Positions 55,163 to 64,000 of a stretch of 64,000 bases of DNA are shown in pieces. Each line of letters begins with the position of its first letter. Position 1 is the stretch's first letter. Under the pieces are notes generated by a model. The model was not told the DNA's origin. It saw nothing but the letters and a program-made list of their open reading frames with translations, and ran no database searches. A program made the translations under genes and the position numbers. The DNA comes from Maribacter sp. BPC-D8 (GTDB lineage Bacteria; Bacteroidota; Bacteroidia; Flavobacteriales; Flavobacteriaceae): positions 3,348,001 through 3,412,000 of the forward strand of contig NZ_CP128187.1 of the NCBI RefSeq assembly GCF_035207705.1, written 5' to 3'.

Positions 55163-56920
55163 ATGTATAGAAGCCATTCCTGCGGGGAGTTAAGAGAATC
55201 ACATATTGGCCAAACGGTTACCCTATCTGGTTGGGTAGCAAAAACAAGAGATAAAGGTTTCGTAGTTTGGGTAGATTTAAGGGATCGCTATGGTATTACA
55301 CAACTAGTACTTGATGAAGACCGCACAAATGCCGAGCTATTAGAGCAGGCAAGAAATTTAGGTAGAGAATTTGTTATTCAAATAAAGGGTGAGGTTATTG
55401 AAAGATCTTCTAAAAACGCCAACATCCCAACCGGTAATATAGAAGTTTTAGTTTCTGAACTTACTATTTTGAACGAATCTAAGACTCCGCCTTTCACAAT
55501 CGAGAACGAAACAGATGGTGGTGAAGATCTTCGTATGAAATACAGGTATTTAGACATCCGTAGAAACCCTGTAAAAAACAATCTTATTTTTAGAAGTAAG
55601 GTAACTATGGAGGTTCGTAAGTTTTTATCGGGCGAAGGCTTTATAGAGGTGGAGACTCCGTATTTAATAAAATCTACACCTGAAGGTGCTAGAGATTTCG
55701 TTGTACCAAGTCGTATGAACGAAGGGCAGTTTTATGCCTTACCACAATCGCCACAAACATTTAAGCAGTTGCTTATGGTTGGTGGTATGGACAAATACTT
55801 TCAGATTGTAAAGTGTTTTAGAGATGAAGATTTACGTGCCGACAGACAGCCAGAATTTACACAGATAGATTGTGAAATGGCTTTTGTTGAGCAAGAAGAT
55901 ATACTTAACGTATTCGAAAACTTAACCAAGTACCTTTTAAAAGAAGTGAACGGTGTTGAGATCGATTCGTTCCCTAGAATGACTTATGATGATGCCATGT
56001 CTAAATATGGTAACGATAAGCCAGATATTCGTTTTGGAATGGAATTCGCTGAATTAAATAGTGTTACCCAGCATAAAGAATTCGGAGTATTTAATTCGGC
56101 AGAGCTAGTAGTAGGTATTGCCGTACCAGATACTGCCTCATATACTAGAAAAGAATTAGATGCTTTAGTAAACTGGGTGAAACGCCCGCAAGTTGGTGCT
56201 AACGGAATGGTTTACGTAAAATGTAATGAAGACGGAAGCTTTAAATCTACCGTAGATAAATTCTACGACCAAGACGATTTAGCAAAATGGGCAGCAGCAA
56301 CTGGTGCCAAACCAGGTGATCTTATCTGTGTACTTTCTGGTGATGCCAATAAAACAAGAACACAATTAAGTGCCTTGAGAATGGAAATGGCAACGAGATT
56401 AGGTTTAAGAAAACCAAATGAATTTGCACCATTATGGGTTGTTGATTTCCCATTATTAGAGCTTGATGAAGAAACTGGGCATTATCATGCCATGCACCAC
56501 CCATTTACTTCTCCAAAACCAGGTCAGTTAGAATTATTAGATACTGATCCAGGTGCAGTACGTGCAAATGCATACGATTTGGTATTGAACGGAAACGAAA
56601 TAGGCGGTGGATCTATTCGTATTCACGATAAAGATATGCAAGCAACAATGTTTAAGCATTTAGGTTTTACACCTGAAGAGGCAAAAGCACAATTCGGATT
56701 TCTAATGGATGCTTTCCAATACGGCGCACCACCACATGGCGGATTAGCATTTGGTTTGGATAGACTTGTAGCTATTTTAGGCGGACAAGAAACCATCAGA
56801 GATTTTATTGCATTCCCTAAAAACAACAGTGGTCGCGATGTAATGATTGATGCACCTGCACCGATTGATAATGCTCAATTGAAAGAATTGAGTTTGAAGT
56901 TGGATATAGATTTGAAATAA
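55163..56920 (+). CDS. aspS: Aspartate--tRNA ligase
   Basis: 585 residues, the bacterial AspRS length. An OB-fold anticodon domain ([34 protein letters not shown]) is followed by the class II core with motif 2 ([20 protein letters not shown]) and motif 3 ([13 protein letters not shown]), and the bacterial GAD insertion lies between. It charges tRNA-Asp, and perhaps tRNA-Asn in organisms using transamidation; which applies here cannot be decided from this window. Monocistronic, with its own -7 element and terminator. Confidence 0.97.
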   Translation: MYRSHSCGELRESHIGQTVTLSGWVAKTRDKGFVVWVDLRDRYGITQLVLDEDRTNAELLEQARNLGREFVIQIKGEVIERSSKNANIPTGNIEVLVSELTILNESKTPPFTIENETDGGEDLRMKYRYLDIRRNPVKNNLIFRSKVTMEVRKFLSGEGFIEVETPYLIKSTPEGARDFVVPSRMNEGQFYALPQSPQTFKQLLMVGGMDKYFQIVKCFRDEDLRADRQPEFTQIDCEMAFVEQEDILNVFENLTKYLLKEVNGVEIDSFPRMTYDDAMSKYGNDKPDIRFGMEFAELNSVTQHKEFGVFNSAELVVGIAVPDTASYTRKELDALVNWVKRPQVGANGMVYVKCNEDGSFKSTVDKFYDQDDLAKWAAATGAKPGDLICVLSGDANKTRTQLSALRMEMATRLGLRKPNEFAPLWVVDFPLLELDEETGHYHAMHHPFTSPKPGQLELLDTDPGAVRANAYDLVLNGNEIGGGSIRIHDKDMQATMFKHLGFTPEEAKAQFGFLMDAFQYGAPPHGGLAFGLDRLVAILGGQETIRDFIAFPKNNSGRDVMIDAPAPIDNAQLKELSLKLDIDLK

Positions 56921-56943
56921 AATCTTTTTGATATAAAAGTAAA

Positions 56944-56964
56944 AATCCCGCCTAGTGCGGGATT
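56944..56964 (+). terminator. Terminator of aspS
   Basis: Stem aatcccgc / gcgggatt (56944-56951, 56957-56964) with a 5-base loop and a short T-rich tail, 24 bases after the aspS stop. Confidence 0.75.
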
Positions 56965-56986
56965 ATCTTTAGCAAATCTCTTTTTA

Positions 56987-57118
56987 TCATTTAATAAAAC
57001 TTTCTAAAGTTTGGTTATGTTTTATTTTCTCGAGGAAGAATCTACTATCCTCGCCGCCTATTCTTAAAGTACTATCAGACAAAATAGTCAAAGAACCCTT
57101 TCTACTAGTTTGTCTTGC
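56987..57118 (-). pseudogene. Possible C-terminal gene fragment
   Basis: The minus-strand reading frame from 57118 down to a TGA at 56987-56989 has 43 sense codons without an ATG. It reads like real protein: GSLTILSDSTLRIGG, then DSRFFLEKIKHNQ and ESFIK. It could be the tail of a decayed gene, for instance a DNA-binding or receiver-type protein, but I do not recognise the family. The rest of the 276-bp gap holds only the aspS terminator. Confidence 0.25.
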
Positions 57119-57196
57119 TTAAAGTTTTCCGGAAATCAAAAATTCTTACTTTACAACCTTAGAGGGAATTAAATGGTTTTAAAATAAAAATCACAA

Positions 57197-57658
57197 ATGG
57201 GCATAAAAAAAATTTACTGTTTTTTAATAACAATAATTTTTCTCTCTTGTACAAGCCAAGATTCAATAAAATCTAAAATTCAAGGTAACTGGTATTTAAC
57301 TTATGAAAGCGTATCAGACCATTATGGTGAATTTTTTATAGATAGCAACCGTATTTGCTATTATCACGAGTTTAAAGAAAAATACGAATGTAACGGGTAT
57401 ATAATAAAAGAAAACAAGCTTTATTTAAAAAGAAAAACAAAAAATGACAGCTTGGATTATATGGGTTTAATATCAATCAAAAACAATCTTTTAGTTATTG
57501 ACAATACTGATGGGGGCGGTAAGTTTTCAAAACAACTTTTAAAACCTAATCTTGAAGATTTAATACATCAAAAAATTAAACTTTCAGTTTTTTACGAGGG
57601 TTATACAATTAGAGCAGCTAATTGGGAAGAAAGCAAATTGAAATCACTGAACCAATAA
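57197..57658 (+). CDS. Lipoprotein of unknown function
   Basis: 153 residues. Lipobox IIFLSC with C18. The mature part starts KIQGNWYLTYESVSDHYGEFF and continues with short beta strands (GYIIKENKLYLKRKTK, GLISIKNNLLVID), a pattern like lipocalin-type or DUF4923-like small lipoproteins. No catalytic motif. The gene is low in GC and rich in lysine and asparagine codons, but not strongly different from its surroundings. It stands alone between aspS and the ClC gene. Confidence 0.65.
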   Translation: MGIKKIYCFLITIIFLSCTSQDSIKSKIQGNWYLTYESVSDHYGEFFIDSNRICYYHEFKEKYECNGYIIKENKLYLKRKTKNDSLDYMGLISIKNNLLVIDNTDGGGKFSKQLLKPNLEDLIHQKIKLSVFYEGYTIRAANWEESKLKSLNQ

Positions 57659-57803
57659 CTAAGTTCTTTTATTTATTACAGCAATGACTATTTTAATAAT
57701 AAGGGATACACGAAATTTATCTTGAAGATTTAGAGGAACTTAAATTCAAAATCATAGCAAGTAATTAAATACCTTTGATGCCTATCATTGATTTGGCTCA
57801 ACC

Positions 57804-59588
57804 ATGCCCATCCAAAGGAATAACATTTTAAAAAGCATTTACAAATGGAGATATAAACATATCTCTCAAAAAACCTTCATTTACATCTTAAGTGTAATCG
57901 TTGGTCTATTGGCTGGTTTGGCATCTGTTACCCTAAAAAACATCACTTATTTTATTGAAGCATCTCTTGAAAAAGGGATTATTTTCTCAAGCAATCAGCT
58001 CTATTTCATTCTGCCTATTATTGGTCTTACGTTGGTATATCTTTATGTAAAATTCATTCATAAAGAGAAATTAAAGCATGCTGTTTCTTCTATTCTATTT
58101 TCCTTATCAAGAAACAAGGCAAATATTGATGCCAAGCAGATGTACACCCAACTTATTATTGCGCCGTTAACCGTAGGGTTTGGTGGATCTGTAGGGCTAT
58201 TAGGTCCGGCAGTGGCAACAGGCGCAGCATTAAGCTCTAATTTAGGTAAGCTTTTTCATATAAATTCTAAAACGCGGTCTTTACTAATTGCCTGTGCATC
58301 GGCAGGTGCGATTTCTTCTATATTTCAATCTCCGATTGCCGCTATCATTTTTGCTGTAGAAGTATTTAGTTTAGACTTGACCATGATATCGATGTTACCC
58401 TTATTACTGGCTTCGATAAGCGGTGTACTTACCTCCTACTTTTTTATGGGGAACGAGAATCTTTTCAATTTCTCGATTACAGAACCATTTGAGGTTAAAG
58501 ACACCTTGTTTTACATTCTATTAGGGGTAGGCACGGCTATAGCCTCAATTTACTTTACAAAAATGTACTTTGGTATTATTAATCTTTTTAAGCCCTTAAA
58601 GAGTCCTAAATATCGATTACTCGTTGGTGGTCTTGCTATAGGTATAATGCTATATACGATTCCTCCACTGTATGGTGAAGGTTTTTCCTTTATCAACGAC
58701 CTTTTAATTGGTGATCATATTAAAGCTTTGGGTAAAACGCCTTTTGATGCTTATATTGGTAATATTTGGGTTGTAATTGCACTTTTGGTCGGCATTACTA
58801 TTTTCAAAGCGGTTGCGATGACCACTACTTTGGCTGCCGGTGGTGCTGGTGGTATTTTCATACCAACAATGGTAATGGGTAGTGCCTTGGGCAACGTAGT
58901 AGCAAAACTGATCAATAATTCCGGATTAGGATTTTCGGTATCCGAAAGTAACTTCACCCTTATAGGCATGGCGGGTCTTATTGCGGGTGTGCAACATGCA
59001 CCGTTGACCGCAATTTTCCTTATTGCTGAAATAACAGGAGGCTACGCACTTTTTGTCCCACTAATGATTACCGCTTCCATATCATACATCATCACCAAAA
59101 ACACCGTAGATTATACAATTTACACTAGAGAATTAGCAGAAAGTGGCGATTTATTGACACACAATAAAGATCACGCTGTACTTACCATTATGAATATTGA
59201 TATGGTTATAGAAACCAACTTTAAAATCGTACACCCAGATATGACTTTGGGTGAAATGCTACACGATTCGGTTGCTAAATCAACACGAAATATTTTTCCT
59301 GTAGTAGATGTAAATCACATGTTTTTGGGTATTATTTTATTAGATGATATAAGGGAATTCATGTTCGACACCAAATTGTACGACACTACAAAAGTGGAAA
59401 CATTTACCCATAAAGCACCCGATCACATTTATTATGGCCTGGACAGCATGCAAATTGTAATGCAAAAATTTCAAGATAGCGGTGCTTGGAATTTACCCGT
59501 AGTTAAAAACGGAAAATACATGGGGTTTGTTTCTAAATCAAAACTATTAACCGCTTATAGAAGAGAGCTTATAAAATTTACCAAGTAA
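57804..59588 (+). CDS. ClC-family chloride channel with C-terminal CBS domains, lacking the usual gating glutamate
   Basis: 594 residues: a ClC membrane domain (about 20-440) and two CBS domains (about 455-590, FPVVDVNHMFLGIIL and AWNLPVVKNGKYMGFV). Selectivity-filter regions are GGSVGLLGPAVATGA (127-141) and AAGGAGGIFIPTMVMG. In ClC proteins of the usual type the first reads G-x-E-G/A-P, with the glutamate acting as gate and proton relay; here the position (133) is leucine. The first GSGIP loop is also degenerate (KHAVSSILF), common in Bacteroidota. The protein may thus be a channel rather than a proton/chloride exchanger. A small membrane protein gene follows after 11 bases. Confidence 0.88.
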   Translation: MPIQRNNILKSIYKWRYKHISQKTFIYILSVIVGLLAGLASVTLKNITYFIEASLEKGIIFSSNQLYFILPIIGLTLVYLYVKFIHKEKLKHAVSSILFSLSRNKANIDAKQMYTQLIIAPLTVGFGGSVGLLGPAVATGAALSSNLGKLFHINSKTRSLLIACASAGAISSIFQSPIAAIIFAVEVFSLDLTMISMLPLLLASISGVLTSYFFMGNENLFNFSITEPFEVKDTLFYILLGVGTAIASIYFTKMYFGIINLFKPLKSPKYRLLVGGLAIGIMLYTIPPLYGEGFSFINDLLIGDHIKALGKTPFDAYIGNIWVVIALLVGITIFKAVAMTTTLAAGGAGGIFIPTMVMGSALGNVVAKLINNSGLGFSVSESNFTLIGMAGLIAGVQHAPLTAIFLIAEITGGYALFVPLMITASISYIITKNTVDYTIYTRELAESGDLLTHNKDHAVLTIMNIDMVIETNFKIVHPDMTLGEMLHDSVAKSTRNIFPVVDVNHMFLGIILLDDIREFMFDTKLYDTTKVETFTHKAPDHIYYGLDSMQIVMQKFQDSGAWNLPVVKNGKYMGFVSKSKLLTAYRRELIKFTK

Positions 59589-59599
59589 AAAATAAAGAC

Positions 59600-59860
59600 A
59601 TGAAATATGTAATAATCGCCATAGTTTTAATCTCAATCGGACTAATTATCTACGGATTCAATTTAGATGCTAGTGAAGTTGCGCTATCTCACAAATATAT
59701 AGGCTCAGGCACTTTATTACTATTTTTAGTTGCTATGCCGCTTTTTCTAATCAAAGAGAGCAAGGGTAAAAAATTCAATGATTACATGCTTACCGATGAA
59801 AATGTGCGAAAAATGCAAGGCAAAGAGCCTAGAAAGACTGATAATCAAGACACTCCGTAA
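59600..59860 (+). CDS. Small two-helix membrane protein
   Basis: 86 residues: helix 1 about 3-22 (YVIIAIVLISIGLIIYGF), helix 2 about 35-54 (YIGSGTLLLFLVAMPLFLI) and a hydrophilic, charged C-terminus (KESKGKKFNDYML, then RKMQGKEPRK). It follows the ClC gene by 11 bases on the same strand and is probably co-transcribed. Function unknown. Confidence 0.7.
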   Translation: MKYVIIAIVLISIGLIIYGFNLDASEVALSHKYIGSGTLLLFLVAMPLFLIKESKGKKFNDYMLTDENVRKMQGKEPRKTDNQDTP

Positions 59861-59936
59861 AATTAATAATTGAATTCTCTACCAATGAATCGTAAAATAT
59901 TGTAAATTAGAATGTTAACATTAAAATTTCAATACA

Positions 59937-60128
59937 ATGATTGGTACCGTCAAATTTTACAATGAATCTAAGGGTTATGGATTTATAACCAATGAAGAAA
60001 CTGGGAAAGATATTTTTGTTCACGCCACCTCTTTACACGGCACCGAACTTAGAGAAGGTGATAAAGTGAGCTATGAGGAGGAAGAAGGAAAAAAAGGTAC
60101 AGTTGCCGGACAAGTACAGGTACTTTAA
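59937..60128 (+). CDS. Cold-shock domain protein
   Basis: 63 residues, one cold-shock OB-fold with RNP1 (ESKGYGFIT) and RNP2 (DIFVHATSL). It binds single-stranded RNA or DNA and acts as an RNA chaperone. Slightly shorter than CspA (70). Monocistronic, followed by a strong hairpin shared with the convergent tadA gene. The sequence alone does not tell whether it is cold-inducible. Confidence 0.95.
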   Translation: MIGTVKFYNESKGYGFITNEETGKDIFVHATSLHGTELREGDKVSYEEEEGKKGTVAGQVQVL

Positions 60129-60151
60129 CAATGTTCTCTTTTTAAAAATAA

Positions 60152-60183
60152 TTAGATAACCACGCTCTTGCGTGGTTATCTAA
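60152..60183. terminator. Hairpin between convergent csp and tadA genes
   Basis: Perfect 14-bp stem ttagataaccacgc / gcgtggttatctaa (60152-60165, 60170-60183) with loop tctt. A T-rich tract follows on the minus-strand side. Likely bidirectional terminator. Confidence 0.8.
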
Positions 60184-60197
60184 TGATACGCAATATC

Positions 60198-60641
60198 CTA
60201 TTTTCTTTTCTTTGCAAAAAACTGAAGCAATAAACTAGAAGCTTCATCTGCGAGAATACCACCAGATATTTTAGTTTTAGGGTGAAGTGTAGTTCCCATA
60301 ACTCCGCAACCTCGCTGTTCATCTGTAGCGCCATATACAATCTTCCCAATCTGGCTCCAATACAACGCGCCAGCACACATTTGACACGGCTCTAAAGTTA
60401 CATACAACGTACAATCTTTTAAATACTTACCACCTAGAAAATTAGCTGCAGAAGTAATAGCCTGCATTTCGGCATGTGCCGTAACATCATTCAATTTTTC
60501 GGTTAAATTATGAGTTCTTGCAATAATCCTGTCTTGCACTACAATAACTGCACCTACAGGCACTTCACCAGCTTCAAGTGCATATTCTGCTTCTTGAAGT
60601 GCCTTTTTCATAAAATAAGTATCATCGTAAGGTAAAACCAT
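60198..60641 (-). CDS. tadA: tRNA-adenosine/nucleoside deaminase (TadA type)
   Basis: 147 residues with the cytidine-deaminase zinc site: HAEMQAI (H56, E58) and PCQMCAGAL (C86, C89). Length and context fit TadA, which converts the wobble adenosine of tRNA-Arg(ACG) to inosine; a guanine-deaminase-like role is the main alternative. It is divergent from dxs with a 63-bp gap and convergent with the cold-shock gene. Confidence 0.88.
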   Translation of the reverse strand: MVLPYDDTYFMKKALQEAEYALEAGEVPVGAVIVVQDRIIARTHNLTEKLNDVTAHAEMQAITSAANFLGGKYLKDCTLYVTLEPCQMCAGALYWSQIGKIVYGATDEQRGCGVMGTTLHPKTKISGGILADEASSLLLQFFAKKRK

Positions 60642-60677
60642 AGCCTCAAAAATACGATAGTTTCATTTTTAAAAAAG

Positions 60678-60685
60678 TATTTTTG
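60678..60685 (+). promoter_or_regulatory. -7 promoter element of dxs
   Basis: TATTTTTG, a full match to TAnnTTTG, 19 bases before the TTG start at 60705. It leaves no room for a much earlier start. Confidence 0.45.
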
Positions 60686-60704
60686 TGCCCATTATAGAGA
60701 CAAT

Positions 60705-62471
60705 TTGAAATCAATTCTAGAACATATCAAATCACCTAACGATTTAAAAACTTTAACTGTAAAGGATTTAGAGCAACTAGCTGTTGAATTACGTGAGTTC
60801 ATTATTGATATTGTATCGGTCAAAGAAGGGCATTTAGGTGCTAGTTTAGGTGTAGTAGAATTGACCATAGCATTACACTATGTATTCAATACACCCATAG
60901 ACAAGCTAATATGGGATGTAGGACACCAAGCATACGGACATAAAATACTGACCGGCAGAAAAGAGGTTTTTGAAACCAATAGACAATTAGGCGGCATAAG
61001 TGGTTTTCCAAAAATGGAAGAAAGCGAATACGATGCTTTTGGCACGGGGCATAGCTCTACCTCTATTTCAGCTTTGTTAGGCATGGCTTTGGCTGCACAA
61101 TTACAAGAAAAATTACAACGACAACACATTGCCGTTATTGGCGATGCATCAATAGCCAGCGGTATGGCATTTGAAGGCTTAAACCATGCTGGTGTCACCA
61201 ATGCAAATATTCTTGTCGTACTCAACGATAATGCTATGGGTATAGACCCAAGTGTTGGCGCATTAAAAAAATACTTGACCAATGTAAAAACAGGTACCGC
61301 AAAAGAAGAAAATATCTTCGAGTGCCTAAATTTTAATTATACTGGCCCTATAGATGGTCATGACTTGCCTGCTTTAGTAAAAGAATTAGAACGTTTAAAG
61401 CATATTGAAGGCCCTAAATTATTACACGTAATCACCACGAAAGGTAAAGGCTTACAAAAGGCAGAAGAAAATCAGGTTACTTACCATGCACCTGGTAAGT
61501 TTGATAAACAAACTGGTGAGCTACAAAAGAAAACTAACACCATTGAACCTCCTAAATTTCAAGATGTATTTGGTAAAACTTTAGTAGAACTTGCGCTAAA
61601 AAATGAAAAAATAGTAGGGATTACACCGGCAATGCCAACGGGTAGTTCTTTAAAATTTATGATGGAGGCTATCCCAGATCGGGCTTTCGATGTTGGTATT
61701 GCCGAACAGCATGCGGTAACCATGGCAGCAGGTATGGCAACCGATGGTTTAGTGGTATTTTGTAATATTTACTCCACTTTTTTACAACGGGCATATGATC
61801 AAGTTATACACGATGTAGCCATACAAAACCTACCCGTAATTTTCTGTTTAGATCGTGCAGGTTTGGTTGGTGAAGACGGACCAACACATCATGGTGTTTT
61901 TGATATTTCATACTTAAGATGCATTCCTAACTTGATTATTTTTTCTCCAATGAATGAAATAGAGTTAAGAAATATCATGTACACGGCACAATTAGGTTTA
62001 GACCATCCTATTGCTATAAGATATCCTCGTGGTCGTGGAAAAGAAGTGAACTGGCAAGTACCGATGAAAAAACTCAATATCGGAGAAGCACAGCTTTTAA
62101 AAGAAGGAACCAAAATTGCCATTTTAAGCACAGGACCCATCGGCAAAATGGTTTCTGAACTAATAAATGAATTGGATAGCAACCCCGCAATCGCCCATTA
62201 TAACTTCCCGTTTATAAAACCTTTAGATTCAACTTTATTAAAAGAAATCTTACAGAAATTCGAGCATATTATTACAATTGAAGATGGTGCTGCTACTGGC
62301 GGATTTGGAAGTGGTTTGTTAGAATTTGCAAATAATATTGGAATCCATAAAATAATTAAGATATTTGGCATTCCTGATGCCTTTATTACACACGGTGCTA
62401 CCGAAAAACTGTATATAAAAGCAGGGATAGATAAGATGTCCGTAAAACAATATGTACAACAATTTCTATGA
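60705..62471 (+). CDS. dxs: 1-deoxy-D-xylulose-5-phosphate synthase
   Basis: 588 residues, the shorter form common in Bacteroidota. Transketolase-type domains are visible: HLGASLGVVELTIALHYVF, DVGHQAYGHKILTGR, the thiamine-diphosphate motif GDASIASGMAFEGLNHAG ... LNDNAMGID, DVGIAEQHAVTMAAGMA and GLVGEDGPTHHGVFD. It makes DXP from pyruvate and glyceraldehyde 3-phosphate, the first step of the MEP isoprenoid route, which also feeds the polyprenyl and carotenoid enzymes at 32-34 kb. The start seems to be TTG (60705, MKSILEHIKSPNDLK); there is no in-frame ATG near. Its stop overlaps the next start by 4 bases. Confidence 0.95.
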   Translation: MKSILEHIKSPNDLKTLTVKDLEQLAVELREFIIDIVSVKEGHLGASLGVVELTIALHYVFNTPIDKLIWDVGHQAYGHKILTGRKEVFETNRQLGGISGFPKMEESEYDAFGTGHSSTSISALLGMALAAQLQEKLQRQHIAVIGDASIASGMAFEGLNHAGVTNANILVVLNDNAMGIDPSVGALKKYLTNVKTGTAKEENIFECLNFNYTGPIDGHDLPALVKELERLKHIEGPKLLHVITTKGKGLQKAEENQVTYHAPGKFDKQTGELQKKTNTIEPPKFQDVFGKTLVELALKNEKIVGITPAMPTGSSLKFMMEAIPDRAFDVGIAEQHAVTMAAGMATDGLVVFCNIYSTFLQRAYDQVIHDVAIQNLPVIFCLDRAGLVGEDGPTHHGVFDISYLRCIPNLIIFSPMNEIELRNIMYTAQLGLDHPIAIRYPRGRGKEVNWQVPMKKLNIGEAQLLKEGTKIAILSTGPIGKMVSELINELDSNPAIAHYNFPFIKPLDSTLLKEILQKFEHIITIEDGAATGGFGSGLLEFANNIGIHKIIKIFGIPDAFITHGATEKLYIKAGIDKMSVKQYVQQFL

Positions 62472-63595
62472 AAATAATGGCTTCAAAATCGCTTAAATTC
62501 TTACTTCCGTTACTACTTTTGGTAATGTCATTAACGTTTGGTCAAGATACCATACCGGCACCTATTATTTTAGATAGCGTTACTGTAGACAGTGTCGCAG
62601 TAGACACTATTGTAATTCGTAGAACAGTAGATAAAATTTATTCCCCTAGAAAAGACGTAAACCTGCAAATACCCAAAATTGACTTCAAAAAAACAAAAAC
62701 CCTTCAAAAAGGTTTTCAACGTTTTAGAGTACCATCATTTTGGGAAAACGAAAATAGTTTTGGTATCAATATTAGTGAAGTTGCCTTTGTAAATTGGAAT
62801 GCGGGTGGTGATAATGCTATTAGTGGCTTGGGGTTTTTAAAATTTGCACGAAAATATAAGTTCAGTAGTTTTCAATGGGATAATAATCTAGAATTACGTT
62901 ACGGATTAAATGCTCAAGAAGGTCAAAAACTAAGAAAAACGGAAGATGTAATTCGTTTAAGTTCTAACTTAGGTTTTAAGAAAGACAATGATAGTAGGTG
63001 GTTTTATTCCGTACAATTAAACTTTAACACCCAATTCTCTAACGGTTACAAATACCCAGATAGAGATACGCCAATTTCAAGGTTTATGGCACCTGGCTAT
63101 TTATTATTCGGTGCGGGTACATCGTATATCAGTAAAGATGAAAAATTCAATCTTTACCTATCTCCACTGACCCAGAAATCAACATTTGTACTAGATCAAG
63201 ATTTAGCTGATAATGGATCTTTTGGTGTTCAAGAAGCCATTTTAGATGCAGATGGTAACGTTATTACTCCTGGAGAGAATCATTTATTGGAGATTGGCAT
63301 ACTTATTACTAATAATTTCAACTATACCGTTGCAGATAACATAGAATTAAAAAGTAGACTTAATCTTTATTCTGATTATATAAAAAGCTTTGGTAACATT
63401 GATGTTGATTGGGAACTGACCATTAACATGAAGGTCAATAAATTTATTAGTACAAGTTTAGGTACACAAATGATTTATGATGACGATATTCTTTTTGATA
63501 TCGTTAAAAACGATAACGGCACCATTGTAAACCCTGGTATACCAAAAATACAGTTCAAGCAAGTACTAGGCGTAGGTATTCTTTACGGCTTCTAA
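62468..63595 (+). CDS. DUF3078-family outer-membrane-associated protein
   Basis: 375 residues with a signal peptide (KSLKFLLPLLLLVMSLTFGQ). The mature protein has the DUF3078 pattern FGINISEVAFVNWNAGGDNAISGL, then strands with alternating aromatic residues (FQWDNNLELRYGLN, FYSVQLNFNTQF, NLYLSPLTQKSTFV, NYTVADNIELKSRLNLYSDY) and ends VGILYGF, consistent with a beta-barrel. Function unknown. It is translationally coupled to dxs (atga overlap), an arrangement also common in other Bacteroidota, and its stop overlaps the convergent dgt stop by 4 bases. Confidence 0.88.
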   Translation: MKIMASKSLKFLLPLLLLVMSLTFGQDTIPAPIILDSVTVDSVAVDTIVIRRTVDKIYSPRKDVNLQIPKIDFKKTKTLQKGFQRFRVPSFWENENSFGINISEVAFVNWNAGGDNAISGLGFLKFARKYKFSSFQWDNNLELRYGLNAQEGQKLRKTEDVIRLSSNLGFKKDNDSRWFYSVQLNFNTQFSNGYKYPDRDTPISRFMAPGYLLFGAGTSYISKDEKFNLYLSPLTQKSTFVLDQDLADNGSFGVQEAILDADGNVITPGENHLLEIGILITNNFNYTVADNIELKSRLNLYSDYIKSFGNIDVDWELTINMKVNKFISTSLGTQMIYDDDILFDIVKNDNGTIVNPGIPKIQFKQVLGVGILYGF

Positions 63596-64000
63596 AGCGT
63601 TTTTCCTTTTATCTTATTGTGAATATGTACTGCAGCACTATCAGAAAGGCTTGCTACGTAACAACACGTATTCAATACAATTTGATAAAGCGATGCATTT
63701 GTATCTTGATAAAACCCTGGTAAGGTTCTTAAAATAAGTTTATGATAATTAGAAGCTTTGTTATTCTTCTTACCGATCAAGGCATCGATGTAAACATCTA
63801 AAATATCAGAAATAATAGTATAACCCGCTATCTCTTTTTCTACCACTTCTTGAGATTGATAAATTTTCTGAACACTTAGACTAATGATATCTTCGATTTG
63901 AGCTTTAAATCCGCTTTTATCTAATAAGGAGACTTCAAAAGTGCCATTTAAGATACTTTCCTCGTTCTCGACGAATATAGAAACTGCATCTTGTATAAGT
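63592..64000 (-). CDS. dgt: dGTPase (dNTP triphosphohydrolase), C-terminal part (cut by window edge)
   Basis: The last 135 codons of a minus-strand gene whose start lies beyond the right edge. The reading frame is open from 64000 to the TAG at 63592. The tail ISDILDVYIDALIG, NYHKLILRTLPGFYQD, and DSAAVHIHNKIKG matches the helical C-terminus of dGTPase (Dgt, HD superfamily), which hydrolyses dGTP to deoxyguanosine and triphosphate. The HD metal motifs would be outside the window. A shorter internal start near 63846 is not used. Identity is fairly sure from the C-terminal pattern but would be settled by the missing part. Confidence 0.75.
   Translation of the reverse strand, partial: LIQDAVSIFVENEESILNGTFEVSLLDKSGFKAQIEDIISLSVQKIYQSQEVVEKEIAGYTIISDILDVYIDALIGKKNNKASNYHKLILRTLPGFYQDTNASLYQIVLNTCCYVASLSDSAAVHIHNKIKGKTL

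Noticed and set aside
1..64000. CRISPR array, rRNA operon or prophage
   Set aside because: I saw no regularly spaced repeats, no rRNA-like stretches and no phage structural genes.

Overview
The window looks like a chromosomal segment of a marine member of the Flavobacteriaceae (Bacteroidota). It is AT-rich. It carries several TonB-dependent receptors with an N-terminal carboxypeptidase-like domain, a SusC/SusD pair, lipoproteins with short lipoboxes, few Shine-Dalgarno sequences, and promoters that fit the Bacteroidota -7 consensus TAnnTTTG. A genus of the Maribacter/Zobellia kind would fit, but this is inferred from gene content only. There is no rRNA and no CRISPR array; one intact tRNA (Asn) is present.

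Region 1 (1-7386) is a compact catabolic locus on the minus strand: a TonB receptor, a GH63-type hydrolase of the mannosyl-/glucosylglycerate hydrolase kind, a 28-residue microprotein, an SSS symporter and a glycerate kinase (cut by the window edge). A divergent LacI regulator and a tandem LacI-type operator complete it. The hydrolase and the kinase together point to uptake and breakdown of a glycosylglycerate such as mannosylglycerate (digeneaside, a red-algal solute). Region 2 (7438-12865) holds a biotin-dependent acyl-CoA (probably propionyl-CoA) carboxylase operon and a class V aminotransferase.

Region 3 (13063-17403) is a 4.2-kb island at tRNA-Asn. It is bounded by a 104-bp direct repeat that includes the 3' end of the tRNA. 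It carries a two-gene module (membrane wHTH/sensor protein plus secreted TPR protein) and a decayed GIY-YIG/NUMOD nuclease. Region 4 (17485-34309) is mostly housekeeping and metal biology: RseP, a SCO protein, FeoAB with a short Cys-rich FeoB partner, small envelope proteins, and a ZIP transporter, DtxR-family regulator and TonB receptor set. It ends with lycopene cyclase and a polyprenyl synthase for carotenoids.

Region 5 (34450-47521) is a SusC/SusD locus without glycoside hydrolases. It has a GntR regulator with a sugar-binding-like domain, SusC, SusD, two FG-GAP/ASPIC-UnbV proteins and a vanadium-haloperoxidase-type enzyme with a complete vanadate-site motif. Region 6 (47782-54534) is a TetR-controlled RND efflux operon. 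Region 7 (54558-64000) holds a MORN-like protein, AspRS, a lipoprotein, a ClC channel lacking the usual gating glutamate, a cold-shock protein, TadA, Dxs, a DUF3078 protein and the 3' end of a dGTPase gene.

The most interesting candidates are the glycosylglycerate locus with its microprotein, the SusCD/UnbV/haloperoxidase locus, and the two-gene module in the tRNA-Asn island.
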